Below the pieces are notes generated by a model, which was given only the letters and a program-made list of their open reading frames with translations, was not told where the DNA came from and did not search any database. This document shows positions 37,723 through 48,436 of a DNA stretch of 64,000 nt, piece after piece. The first letter of the stretch is position 1, and each line of letters opens with the position of its first letter. The stretch spans positions 558,001 through 622,000 of the forward strand of contig CAWCIW010000005.1 of assembly GCA_963795825.1 (NCBI GenBank), in the 5' to 3' direction. The position numbers and the translations under genes are program-made. This DNA is from BOG-908 sp963795825. Its GTDB lineage: Bacteria > Pseudomonadota > Alphaproteobacteria > Acetobacterales > Acetobacteraceae.

Positions 37723-38853
37723 CTACCGCCCCAACCCCCGCGCCACCGCCATAACCCGCCCCACCAGCGCTCCCTGCCGCCGACACCCCGTCTTGCGAAA
37801 AATAGAAACCAGATACGTCCGCACCGTCGCCGGCCGCAGTCCCAGCAAGATCGCAATCTCCGGCGGATCAGCCCCATCCACCAAATGCCGAACCACCGCG
37901 CTCTCCTGCGCCGAAAGCCCAAGCACCGCACAAGCCCGCATCACCCCGTCCACATCCTGCGTGTCCGGATCGACGATCCGCACCGCCACCGCCACGCTCC
38001 CCCCATCCGCAAGCAGATCCCGCCCAGGCACCGGCCACGCCGCCACCACATACGCCAGCCCGCCATACCGACGCTCCACCCGCAATGCCTGCGTCACCGC
38101 CCCGCGCGCCGCATCCCCCAGCATCCGCCCCAGCGCCCCCGCGCTCGCAGGATCCAGCGCAGCCAATCCCCCACCGCTCAAAGCAAAAGCATCCCCCCGC
38201 GCCGCAATACGCAACGCCGCCGCATTGGCGTGCAGCACACGCAACCCGCTATCCAGCAGAACCACGCCGTGCGGCGCCGCCTCCTGCTCGGCCAGCCGCA
38301 CCGCCGCCTGCGTCGCGTCCAGCGCCAGGCTGTGCTCCAGCGTCACCGCATGTTCGAAATGCTCGAGCATATGCGCAAACATCTCCGCCTCAGCCTGCTC
38401 CACGTGGCCGCGCCCCTTCGGCCGGTGCAGAGTCAGCGTCAGCGGCAGCGCCGCCCCGGCGCGCGACTGCCCGCCCAGGTAATACCGATGGTGTTGGGAC
38501 TGCTGGAACCACGCATAGAACGGATCGCGGTCGATCTCCTCCTCCCGCGTATGCAGATAATCGTACAGTATCCGCCGCGGTTCCGGCACGAACACCTGGG
38601 CCGCCCGCGGATCGCACGCCACGTAATGCGCCAGGTATTCGGTGGCGTAACTCTCATCCAGCCGGTGCCATCGGCTCGCCAGCGGCGCCCGCGTCGCGCG
38701 GTCCACCACGTAGAACGCCGCGCCGTCGAAGCCAGTCGCCGCCAGCATGTGATCGAACGCGACCGCCCAGCCGCCCTGCCCGGTCGCCGCCGCATAGAAG
38801 CCGGCGATCGCCGCCGCCACCTCGTCGCCCTTGCCCATCCCACCCCCGGTCAT
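37723..38853 (-). CDS. LuxR-type transcriptional regulator
   Basis: A 376-residue regulator with a C-terminal LuxR/FixJ helix-turn-helix (VLGLSAQESAVVRHLVDG, EIAILLGLRPATVRTYLVS, IFRKTGC, about 305-370). The N-terminal 290 residues may be a PAS-like sensor, with EVAAAIAGFYAAATGQGGW, ASRWHRLDESYATEYLAHYV, and a central VVLLDSGLRVLHANAAALRI, a PAS-like strand. The ligand is unknown; there is no autoinducer-domain signature. The start chosen is ATG 38853; a second ATG lies five codons on. It is divergent from the giant repeat protein, so it may control it. Confidence 0.85.
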   Translation of the reverse strand: MTGGGMGKGDEVAAAIAGFYAAATGQGGWAVAFDHMLAATGFDGAAFYVVDRATRAPLASRWHRLDESYATEYLAHYVACDPRAAQVFVPEPRRILYDYLHTREEEIDRDPFYAWFQQSQHHRYYLGGQSRAGAALPLTLTLHRPKGRGHVEQAEAEMFAHMLEHFEHAVTLEHSLALDATQAAVRLAEQEAAPHGVVLLDSGLRVLHANAAALRIAARGDAFALSGGGLAALDPASAGALGRMLGDAARGAVTQALRVERRYGGLAYVVAAWPVPGRDLLADGGSVAVAVRIVDPDTQDVDGVMRACAVLGLSAQESAVVRHLVDGADPPEIAILLGLRPATVRTYLVSIFRKTGCRRQGALVGRVMAVARGLGR

Positions 38854-39023
38854 TACGTAATAAGCACGAATACAGCCACCCTCGATATCTGTATAGGCCG
38901 CCGGGATACAGTATAAAAATAGATTTTGTCGAATAACAACTGCCGATTGTTTGCACACCGCACAGGCCGGTGTTACGGGCCGGTCACAATCAGCCGGCTG
39001 TCCGGCACATGGGGACGCGCGTC
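38854..39023. promoter_or_regulatory. divergent promoter region between LuxR regulator and giant repeat protein
   Basis: A 170-base stretch that is clearly AT-rich against its surroundings (ATACAGTATAAAAATAGATT within it). The palindrome ATTACGTAAT at 38852-38861 overlaps the regulator start and could be an operator. Near the other gene, GGCCGGTGTTACGGGCCGG offers a second small dyad. Promoter boxes cannot be assigned with confidence. Confidence 0.45.
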
Positions 39024-42000
39024 ATGGCAAGCTACACCTGGAATGGTTCGGCAAAAGACGGCAACTACAACAATCCCGCCAACTGGACACCGAACGGCGT
39101 GCCGGGCACCACCGACACGGCCACCATAAGCACCACGGTCGCCACGGCGATAAACGCCAGCAACGCAGCCGCCGGCGCGCTCACCACCAACGCGCATGTC
39201 ACGCTCAACGTGTCCGACGACACGAGCTTCACCTTCGGCGCCGGCACGGCCGCGTCCACCTTCTCCAACGGCGGCACCTTCGCGCTGAACTCCAGCAATG
39301 ATGCCACGGACCTGATCGTCGGCGGCAGCAAGCTGACCCTGAGTGGGGCCGGCACCATCCTGCTCGGCAACAACGGCGGCAACCTCATCTACGGTGCATC
39401 GGCCAAGGACATTCTGGTCAACAGCTCCAACCTGATCGAAGGCGCGGGCCAGCTCGGCGACGGATCGCTGACGTTCAGCAACGGCGCCGCCGGCACGGTC
39501 GACGCCAACCAGTCGAACGCCCTCGTGCTCAACACCGGCACCATCACCGTCAGCAACGCCGGCCTGCTCGAAGCCACCAGCGGCGCGTCGCTCGTCATAG
39601 AGAGCTCGGTCACCGACACCGGCGCCGGCCGCATCGTCGCCACCGCCGGCACCGTCGACCTGCAGAGTGGCGCCACCATCCAGGGCGGCACGCTGTCCAG
39701 CAGCGCAGCCGGCATCATCAACGTCGCCTACAGCCAGGTCGGCACGCTCAGCGCCCTCACCAACAAGGCCACCGTGCAGGTGTCGGATTACGGCACGCTC
39801 GCGCTGGCCGGAACCATCTCCAACCAGAGCACCATCGCCCTGCAGAGCACCAACGACGCCACCGAGCTGGTCATCGCCGCCGCCACCGTGTCGCTGACCG
39901 GCGCGGGCACCATCCTGCTGGACGACAACGGCGGCAACTACATCTTCGGCGCGGTAGCCACCGACACGCTGAACAATGTGAACAACCTGATCTCCGGCGC
40001 CGGCCACCTCGGCAACGGATCGCTCGAACTGATCAACGGCGCCGCCGGCACCATCAGCGCCACCGGAACGAACAACGCGCTCTTCCTCAACACCGGCAGC
40101 ACGCTGCTGAACAGCGGCCTCATCGAAAGCACCGGCCCCGCCGGCCTGATCATCACCAACACCCTGATCGACAGCAGCAGCGGCGGCACCATCTTCGCAG
40201 CTTCCGCCAGCACGGTCAGCCTGCAAAACGGCACGTCGCTCGAAGGCGGCACAGTCAACACCGCCGGCACCGGCGTGGTCGAGGTCACCTACAACGAGAC
40301 CGCCACGCTGGACGGATCGGCCCATACGCTGACCAATCTGGGCACCGTCGTGGTCCAGGATTACGGCACGCTGAGCCTGCTCGGCACCATCTCCAACCAG
40401 AGCACCATCGCGCTCTCCAGCACCAACGACGCAACGGAGCTGGTGATCGCCGCCGCCACCGTATCGCTGACCGGCACCGGCACGATCCTGCTGGACGACA
40501 ACGGCGGCAACTACATCTTCGGCGCGGTCGCCACCGACACGCTGAACAACGTGAACAACGTGATCTCCGGCGCCGGCCATCTCGGCAACGCAGCCCTCAC
40601 CCTGATCAACGGCGCCGCCGGCACCATCAGCGCCACCGGAACGAGCACCGCGCTCTACCTCAACACCGGTAGCACGCTGCTCAACAGCGGCCTCATCGAA
40701 AGCACCGGCCCCGCCGGCCTGATCATCACCAACACCCTGATCGACAGCAGCAGCGGCGGCACCATCTTCGCAGCCTCCGCCAGCACGGTCAGCCTGCAAA
40801 ACGGCACGTCGCTCGAAGGCGGCACCGTAAACACCTCCGGCACCGGCGTGGTCGAAGTCACCTACAACGAGACCGCCACGCTGGACGGATCGGCCCACAC
40901 GCTCACCAGCCTCGGCAGCATTCTGGTGCAGGATTACGGCACGCTGAGCCTCCTCGGCACCATCTCCAACCAGGGCACCATCTCCCTGTCCAGCACCAAC
41001 GACTACACAGAGCTTCTCACTGGACCGACGGGCACCACGCCGGGAACGGTAACGCTCACCGGCAACGGTGCCATCGTGCTGTCCAACAACGGCGGCAACC
41101 TGATCGAAGGCAATATCGCCGGCGACACCTTGATAAATCTCAACAACACGATCAGCGGCGGCGGCGTGATAGGTGGCGGCCAGCTCGTCCTCACCAACGA
41201 CGGCACGATCGACGCCTCGGTGTCCACCGTCCTGTTTCTGCACACCGGCAATACGATCACCAATAACGGCCTGCTGGAAGCCACAGCCGCCGGTGCCGGC
41301 CTGATCGTGCAGAACGACACGATCAGCAACACCAGCGGCACGATCCTCGCCAACAACACCAGCGCGTTCGAATTGCAGAACGGCGCCGCCATCGACGGCG
41401 GACTGGTCGAGACGCAAACCGGCGGCGTCCTGGCCGTCACCTCCAACGAGACCGGCACGCTGAGCGGTGCTGCAGGCGCCATCACGCTGCAGGGCAACGT
41501 GGAAGCCACCAACTACGGCAACATAGACCTGGTCGGTTCCGTGGTGAACGACGGCACGATCAGCCTGCTCAGCACGAACGATGCGACCGAACTGGTGATC
41601 GCCAGCCCGACCGTGACGCTGACCGGCGGCGGCAGCATCGTCCTGTCGGATAACGGCGGCAACTACATCCTCGGCACCACCGGCACGAACGTGCTCGACA
41701 ATGTCGACAACACCATCTCCGGCGGTGGCCATCTCGGCAATGGCCAGCTCACCCTGATCAACGCGGCATCCGGCACGATCGATGCCAACGCCAGCAACAC
41801 GCTCACGCTGACCACCGGCAACACGGTCACCAACACCGGCCTGATAGAAGCCACAGGTCCCGGCGGCCTCGTCATCCAGGCAGATACGATCAGCAACGCC
41901 GGCGGCACCCTGCTCGCCGCGAGCAGCGCGATCAGCCTGCAGAACGGCGCCACGATCGCCGGCGGCCTTATACAAACAAGCAATGGCGGCGTGGTCGAAG

Positions 42001-44559
42001 TCACTTACAACGAGACCGGAAACCTGAGCGGGCTGGCAACGCCGCTCACCATAAAGGGCGCCGTGCAAGCCACCGATTACGGTTCGCTGACCCTCGCCGG
42101 CTCCATCGTCAACGACGGCACCATCAGCCTGCTGAGCACGAACGACACGACGGAACTCGTCATCAACAGCCCCACCGTCACGCTGACCGGCAGCGGCAGC
42201 GTGGTCCTGTCCGACAACGCCAACAACTATATCTTCAGCGCCACCGGCACCAATACGCTGGACAATGTCAACAATACGATCTCCGGCGCCGGCCATCTCG
42301 GCGATGGCCATCTCACGCTGGTAAACGCGCTGGCCGGAACCATCGACGCCACAGGCACCAACGCGCTCACGCTGCACACCGGCAACACCGTCATCAACAA
42401 CGGACTGATCGAGGCCACCGGAACAGGCGGCCTGGTCGTGCAATCCGACACCGTCCAGAACGGCGGACTCGGCAAGATCTCCGCCCTGAACAGCGACATC
42501 TATCTGCAAGGCGGCGCCACGCTCGCCGGCGGAACCATTAACGCCACCGGCACCGGCGCCGTCGTGGTGGCCTACAACACCACCGGCGCGCTGGACGGCA
42601 CCGCCCACATCCTGACCAATCTCGGCAGCGTGAGCGTCAACGACTACGGCACGCTCACCCTGCTCGGCACCATCGCCAACAGCGGCACCATCTCGCTGAA
42701 CAGCAGCAACGACACGACCGAACTTCTCATAGGCCCCACCGGCACCGCGGCCGGCACCGTGACTCTGACCGGCGGCGGCGTGATCAACACCTCGAACGAC
42801 GCGGCAAATTACCTGATCGGCTCGATCCCCGGCGATACGCTCGTCAACCTCAACAACACCATCGAGGGCAGCGGCAATCTCGGCGACGGACAGCTCGACC
42901 TGGTCAATTCCGGCACCATCGCCGCCACGCTCTCCAACGCCCTGACCCTCAGCGTCGGCGCCAACGACACCGGCCTCAACACCGCCACCGGCCAGCTCCT
43001 CGCCATCGGCACCGGCGGCCTGTCCGTCCAAAACGGCACCTACACCAATGCCGGCCTGATCCAGGCCGACGACAACAGCAACGTCACCTTCTCCAGCAAC
43101 GCCACCCTCACCAACGACCGCGCCGGCACGCTCACCGGCGGCACCTACGCGGCACTCTCGACCGGCGACGCCGCCACGCTCAGCATCTCCGGCCCCGCCC
43201 TCACCACCGACGCCGCCAACCTGATCCTGTCCGGCACCGGTGCCGGCCATCTCCTTCGGCGGCACCGCCATCCAGAACAGCCTCACCGCGATCGCCGCCA
43301 AGTCCCAGCTCCAGCTCCTCGCCGGCGCGTCCTACACAACCACCCTCTCGATCGCCAGCGCCGGCACTATCACGCTGGCCGGCGGCACGCTGGCCGCCAA
43401 CCTGCTCACCGACCGCTTCGGCTCCGCCCTCTCCGGCTACGGCACGCTTGCCGCGAATTTCGCCAGCCCCGGCGCCATCGTCGCCACCGGCGGCGCCCTC
43501 GTGCTCACCCATACCGACAACCTCGCAGGCCCGATCAGCGGCAGCGGCACGCTCACCTTCAGCGCCGCCCACGCCACGCTGAGCGAAACCGGCCCCCTGA
43601 CGGTGAGCGAGATCACGATGATCAACCGCTCCAACCTCGTGCTGGCGAAAACCCTCACTTTCGCCAATACGTTCGACATCGTCGGCGCCGCCTCGATCAG
43701 CGGCACCGCCGGCTTCGTCAATAGCGGGCTGTTCGAGCAGACCGGTGCCGGCGGCGCTGCCATCTCGGCCGCGTTCACCAATTCCGGCACCATCCTCACC
43801 AACCCGGGCGGCTCCTTCGCCTTCACCGGCGGCCTCACCAACACCGGGCTGATCCAGGATAACGGCGTGCTCACCGATACCGCCGCACTCACCGGCGGCA
43901 CCCTCGCCGAGGGCTACCGCGGGATCGCCACCATCGCCTCCGGCAGCGGCGCCGGCCCCTCCACCGTCGCCACGCTCAGCCTGAACGCCGCCGCGCTGAA
44001 CACGTCAGGCACCACGCTCACCGTCACCGGCGATTACACCAATACCGCGACCGGCGCCGGCAACGCCTACAACCCGGATGCCGGCGTCACCGGCACGATC
44101 GACGGCCAGGGCACCCAGCTCACCGTGATCGGCGTGGAAGGCACCACCGTGACAAGCGTGAACGGCACACTGACCATCACCGTCGCCGCCGGCCAGTCCG
44201 CCCATTTCGAAATCGAGAATACCGGCGCCGCTGGGTCCGCCGCCTTGCGCGGCGCCCTGCAGACCACGGTGAACGGCGGCAACATCTCCGGCACCGCCCT
44301 CTCCGGCAGCGGCGTCACCGCCAGCAATTTCGGCCCGATCCTGGCGGGCGGCCACTCCGGCATCTACACCATCGCCGACAAAGGCGGCACGCTCACCGGC
44401 CAGGCCATCCACCTCGCCACCGATTTCGCCAACGTCGCCGGCGTGACCATCGACATCGTGTCGTCCACCGGCTCTTCCACCGCGCCATCTTTCGCCGGGG
44501 CGTTCATGCCTGACCGGCATGTTTCGGATGCTGTCGCTTCCTGGCTGCATCACGGGTAA
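39024..44559 (+). CDS. giant beta-strand repeat surface or secreted protein, one frame shift
   Basis: A protein of about 1,845 residues, made almost wholly of short beta-helix repeats rich in Gly, Ser, Thr, Asn and Ala. It starts MASYTWNGSAKDGNYNNPAN, a pattern I know from other alphaproteobacterial repeat proteins. Near-identical blocks of about 188-193 residues recur with landmarks DYGTLSLLGTISN, STNDATELVIA, LDDNGGNYIFG and ISGAGHLGNG. A frame shift at about 43240 lies between LILSGTG and ISFGGTAIQNSL. The C-terminus (FANVAGVTIDIVSS to SWLHHG) has no autotransporter barrel, and there is no classical signal peptide, so a type I or other leaderless route is possible. Alternative start ATG at 39009. 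Confidence 0.8.
39810..43230 (+). repeat. in-gene tandem repeats of about 570 bases
   Basis: The landmark encoding G-T-I-S-N-Q or its variants begins at 39810, 40383, 40956, 41535, 42099 and 42666. The steps are 573, 573, 579, 564 and 567 bases, all multiples of three. The first three units are nearly identical in DNA, the later ones more diverged, so recent duplication affected the front units only. Confidence 0.85.
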
Positions 44560-44615
44560 GGCAAGGCAAGGCCTTCTTTTTTGAAAAAAAGAAGCAAAAA
44601 ACTTTTGCGTTCCCC
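44560..44615. repeat. composite hairpin repeat, single unit, copy 18
   Basis: Left unit only (TTCTTTTTTGAAAAAAAGAA), directly after the stop codon of the giant repeat protein; ends in CGTTCCCCGCTGC. Confidence 0.85.
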
Positions 44616-44918
44616 GCTGCATGAGCTTCGTGTTTGGTTCTGCTGCTCCTTGTATTTGCCGAACCAGCGCGCAGCCGGGTGCCAACCATAAGCCAGCCTC
44701 GGAACTGTTGCGCTGCTGTAGATGTTGCACCTGTGGGCTTGTGGTCAACGCGCTTGCGTTATCCACAAACTCACAGGCACGCCCAAAAACTTCCATCACG
44801 GCGCTAGCACCACGCGTCCCAACCGGGTGCTTAGCCGAAAAGAAGAGGCGCCCGGCATACGCACACTGACCCCATCAATCTTCGTTATTAATTATCATAT
44901 CCAGAGATCGACGCATCC
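44616..44918. other. non-coding stretch, no gene seen
   Basis: About 300 bases without a credible reading frame: no binding site, no family match in any frame. It is less GC-rich towards its right end (TTCGTTATTAATTATCATATCC). It may hold a promoter or be the remains of an insertion; I can support nothing more. Confidence 0.4.
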
Positions 44919-45105
44919 AGGCAAGCAAGAAAGCAGTCCTTTTTCGAGAAAAAGGACCAAAAAGCTTTTGCTCCGACGCCTGCGCCACGGCTTACATTCA
45001 GTCTGCCAGTGTGCAGGGCTGCAGTAAGAGCCCAGAATCCGGTGCAGGCGTCATATCAAACGCTTTTTGCTTCTTTTTCTCGAAAAAGAAGGCCTTCCTT
45101 CCTTG
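44919..45105. repeat. composite hairpin repeat, copy 19 (complete)
   Basis: TTTTTCGAGAAAAA units; spacer with CGACGCCTGC at left and GTGCAGGCGTC at right. Confidence 0.9.
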
Positions 45106-45143
45106 CTGTCGATGAGCCAGTCCCAAAACGAGTTGGTATAAGC

Positions 45144-45702
45144 TCAACCCTCGTCAGGCAGGAGCAGCAAACCATACAGCCATTCCGGCGCCACGGCGTA
45201 TATACGCCAGCTCCGCTTGCTGAATGTTCGCACCTCGATCTGCTCAGGGTGAAAGTAACTTACCGACCGCGCTGCTGTTCTCAGTCGCGGCGTAAGATCG
45301 CCTGATTCAACCACGCTACTTCCACACCACTTGCCCGTTGCGTCCGTGAGCACAGCAGTGTTCAAACCACGCTCAACCACCGCACGACCAACGCTCTCGC
45401 ATGTTTCGCCGTAATCTCAGGCTCGGCCGCAATCGGTTCGAACGGAGTGGGAAAGATCTCTTCCCAAATCCGAATGTGACGGTGAGTTCTTCGTCGGCGG
45501 TATAGAGAAGGATCGGATCCACGTCCTCACCGTCAACGCGAGTGATCGTCAACAGCAAATATCCCGCATCCCAGCAAGTCCGTTTGCCCTCGCCCGCAAC
45601 CGGCCAGTCCACAAGGCTCGCATAGACCCGCTCAGACCATTCACGTATCGGGCCAGCCTCATTGCTAGGATAGAGGACGCCGGCCTGGACAATCTCTGGC
45701 AT
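45144..45702 (-). CDS. hypothetical protein with two frame shifts
   Basis: The frame starting at ATG 45702 (MPEIVQAGVLYPSNEAGPIR) reads well to LTVTFG, shifts at about 45466 to a frame with WEEIFPTPFEPIAAEPEITA, and shifts again at about 45381 to VERGLNTAVLTDATGKWCGS, ending near 45144 with PEWLYGLLLLPDEG. Joined, this is a soluble protein of about 186 residues. Both shifts are of the kind where one base is missing. It has the size and the aromatic, acidic look of some immunity or SMI1-like proteins, but I cannot assign it. GC content is a little lower than that of its neighbours. Confidence 0.5.
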
Positions 45703-45839
45703 GAGTTAGATGTCGCCAACGCAACGTTCGCCGTCCAGTAAACGCGGCCGGGGCATAACTGGCATCCCCCCGAACTTCCCCCCGCCAGCGCCAACCACCC
45801 GCCCTATCCGCCCCCAGAACCTCCGCCTACCCTCCCCAA

Positions 45840-48260
45840 ATGCCCACCCAGCTCCCCGCCCCCTTCGCCGCCTGGTTCGCCGCCCGCGCCTGGACCCCCC
45901 GCCCCCACCAGCTCGCCCTCCTGGCCGCCGCCCAAGCCCGCGAAAACATCCTCCTAATCGCCCCCACAGGCGGCGGCAAAACCCTCTCCGGCTTCCTCCC
46001 GACCCTAATAGCCCTAGCCACACCCCGCCCCACCCCATCCCTCCACACCATCTACATCTCCCCCCTAAAAGCCCTGGCCGCCGACATAGCCCGCAACCTG
46101 ACCACCCCCGTCACCGACCTATCCCTCCCCATAACCATCGACACCAGAACCGGCGACACCCCCACCGCCCGCCGCCAAAAACAACGCAAATCCCCCCCAG
46201 ACATCCTCCTGACCACCCCAGAATCCCTGGCCATCCTCCTCTCCCAACCCACCGCCCAAGCCTTCTTCGCCAACCTCCAAACCATAATCATCGACGAAAT
46301 CCACGCTCTGGCCGGCACCAAACGCGGCGACCAACTAGCCCTAGGCCTAGCCCGCCTAGCCACCCTAGCCCCCGCCGCCCGCCGCATAGGCCTATCAGCC
46401 ACAGTAGCCCACCCAGCCGCCCTAAACGCCTACGTAGCCACCGGCACCACCGCCAGAACCATAACCGTCCCCCCAGGCGCCCCCCCCGCCCTCCGAATGA
46501 TGCTCACGGAGGAACGCCTGGCCTGGTCCGGCCGCATGGGCCTGGCCTCCGCCAGCCTGATCCTCGCCCAGATCGCCGCCGCCGGCATGACCATCGTCTT
46601 CGTCAACACCCGCGCCCAATCCGAGCTCCTCTTCCAGGAACTCTGGCGCCTGAACGAAGCCACCCTCCCCATAGCCCTACACCACGGCAGCCTCGATCTC
46701 GCCCAACGCCTACGCGTAGAAGCCGCCATGTCCAACGGCACGCTCCGCGCCGTAGTAGCCACCTCGTCCCTGGACCTAGGCATAGACTGGGGCGGCGTGG
46801 ACCAGGTCATCCAGGTAGGCGCCCCCAAAGGCACCAGCCGCCTCCTCCAGCGCGTAGGCCGCAGCAACCACCGCATGGACGAAGCCTCGCGCGCCATCCT
46901 AGTCCCCGCCAACCGCTTCGAAGTCCTCGAATGCCAAGCCGCCATCGAAGGCATCGCCGCCAACGAACTGGACGGCGACCCACCCAACCCCGGCGGCCTC
47001 GACGTCCTGGCCCAACACCTCCTGCTCACCGCCGCCGCCACCCCCTTCCACCCCACCGAAATGCTGGCGGAAATCCGCACCGCCGCCCCCTACGCCACCC
47101 TCACCACCCAAGACTTCAACGACACCCTCGAATTCGTAGAAAACGGCGGCTACGCGCTTGCCACGTACGACCGCTACCGCAAACTCTTCCGCGACGCCCA
47201 AGGCCAGGTGCAAATCCGCAACGAACGCACCGCCCGCCAGGCCCGCATGAACGTCGGCACAATAACCGAAGCTCCCCTCCTAAAAGTCCGCCTCGGCGGC
47301 CCCCGCGGCCTCCCCCTCGGCGAAATCGAGGAATACTTCGCCAACACGCTGCGCCCCGGCAACACCTTCATGTTCGCCGGCCGCCTCCTCCGCTTCACCC
47401 GCCTCCACGAACTCACCCTGGAATGCACCGATGGCGGCACCGGAACCCCCATGGTCCCCACCTACGTAGGCGCCCGCCTCCCCCTCACCACGAACCTCGC
47501 CGACCGCGTGCGCGCCATGCTCCACAACCCCGCCGCCTGGCACGCCTACCCCGAACCCGTCCGCGAATGGCTCAACCTGCAACTCGAACGTTCCGAAACC
47601 CCGTCCCCCGACGGCCTGCTCGTCGAAATCTTCCCGCGCGACGGCCGCTGGTTCATGGTCGCCTACACCTTCGAAGGCCAGCAAGCCCACCAAACCCTCG
47701 GCATGCTCCTCACCCGCCGCATGGAACGCGCCGGCCACGCCCCCTTGGGCTTCCTCGGCACCGACTACGTCATCGCCACCTGGTCCGCCAACGAACCAAC
47801 CGATATCGACGCCCTCTTCGCCACCGACATGCTCGGCGACGACCTCGAAGAATGGATGGCCGAATCCTCCATGCTCCGCCGCACCTTCCGCAACGTCGCC
47901 ACCATCGCCGGCCTCATCGACCGCAACCAACCCGGCGCCACCCGCAACCGCCGCAACGTCACCATAAACACCGACCTGATCTACGACGTCCTGCGCCGCC
48001 ACCAGCCCACCCACGTCCTCCTGCGCGCCACCCGCGCCGACGCCGCCCAAGGCCTCACCGACATCGCCCGCCTCCAACTCCTCCTCGAACGCGCCGCCGG
48101 CCGCATCCGCGTGCGCCGCCTGGACCGCGTCTCCCCCCTCGCCGTCCCCGTCCTGCTGGACATCGGCCGAGAATCCGTCCGCACCGCCCTGAACGAAGAC
48201 GCGCTCCTCGCAGAAACCGAAGCGCTAATCGCGGAGGCAACCGGCGGGCGGTCGTTTTAG
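45840..48260 (+). CDS. ligase-associated DEXH-box helicase (Lhr-Core type)
   Basis: Superfamily 2 helicase of 806 residues, the third partner of the ligase/exonuclease repair set. Motif I is IAPTGGGKTLSGF at about 40-50, motif Ia SPLKALAADIA, motif II DEIHALAG, motif III GLSATVA, motifs IV-VI FVNTRAQSELLFQELW, VVATSSLDLGIDWG and QRVGRSNHR. The C-terminal half is the Lhr-core domain with NVGTITEAPLLKVRLGG and GTDYVIATWSANEP. These enzymes unwind 3'-tailed DNA or RNA-DNA hybrids. It lies about 8 kb from the exonuclease, and the usual phosphoesterase partner is not in the window. Strong third-position C bias, like its surroundings. Confidence 0.93.
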   Translation: MPTQLPAPFAAWFAARAWTPRPHQLALLAAAQARENILLIAPTGGGKTLSGFLPTLIALATPRPTPSLHTIYISPLKALAADIARNLTTPVTDLSLPITIDTRTGDTPTARRQKQRKSPPDILLTTPESLAILLSQPTAQAFFANLQTIIIDEIHALAGTKRGDQLALGLARLATLAPAARRIGLSATVAHPAALNAYVATGTTARTITVPPGAPPALRMMLTEERLAWSGRMGLASASLILAQIAAAGMTIVFVNTRAQSELLFQELWRLNEATLPIALHHGSLDLAQRLRVEAAMSNGTLRAVVATSSLDLGIDWGGVDQVIQVGAPKGTSRLLQRVGRSNHRMDEASRAILVPANRFEVLECQAAIEGIAANELDGDPPNPGGLDVLAQHLLLTAAATPFHPTEMLAEIRTAAPYATLTTQDFNDTLEFVENGGYALATYDRYRKLFRDAQGQVQIRNERTARQARMNVGTITEAPLLKVRLGGPRGLPLGEIEEYFANTLRPGNTFMFAGRLLRFTRLHELTLECTDGGTGTPMVPTYVGARLPLTTNLADRVRAMLHNPAAWHAYPEPVREWLNLQLERSETPSPDGLLVEIFPRDGRWFMVAYTFEGQQAHQTLGMLLTRRMERAGHAPLGFLGTDYVIATWSANEPTDIDALFATDMLGDDLEEWMAESSMLRRTFRNVATIAGLIDRNQPGATRNRRNVTINTDLIYDVLRRHQPTHVLLRATRADAAQGLTDIARLQLLLERAAGRIRVRRLDRVSPLAVPVLLDIGRESVRTALNEDALLAETEALIAEATGGRSF

Positions 48261-48275
48261 GCAAGTGAAGCGCAA

Positions 48276-48345
48276 GGCAAGGCAAAGGGCTCTGCCCCTT
48301 GACCCCGCTGGGGCCAGTCGGCCCCAGACCCCATTTCCTCTCGTT
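48276..48345. repeat. second GC-rich intergenic repeat type with hairpin
   Basis: Contains AAGGGCTCTGCCCCTTGACC and a hairpin TGGGGCC-AGTC-GGCCCCA at 48309-48326. I recall very similar GC-rich elements scattered in acetobacterial genomes. It follows the helicase stop and could act as its terminator. It marks the left border of the AT-rich island. Confidence 0.6.
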
Positions 48346-48436
48346 GTAAAATCCTGCTTGACTTAGCTGGGACTGTGGAAGTCGTCGTAGACGGCGATTG
48401 TTTCGACGGGCTGTCTGGCTCGGCGACTTCCGTTAA

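Noticed and set aside
39810..43230. CRISPR-like or satellite array
   Set aside because: The period is about 570 bases, always a multiple of three, and within one open frame; it is a protein repeat. No CRISPR-type repeat-spacer pattern was seen anywhere in the window.
38973..43301. Very long open frame on the minus strand opposite the giant repeat protein
   Set aside because: It mirrors the repeats of the plus-strand gene and has no family features; long antisense frames are normal in high-GC repetitive genes.
44616..44918. Small genes in the gap after the giant repeat protein
   Set aside because: The frames there lack binding sites and recognisable features, and read into repeat units at both ends.
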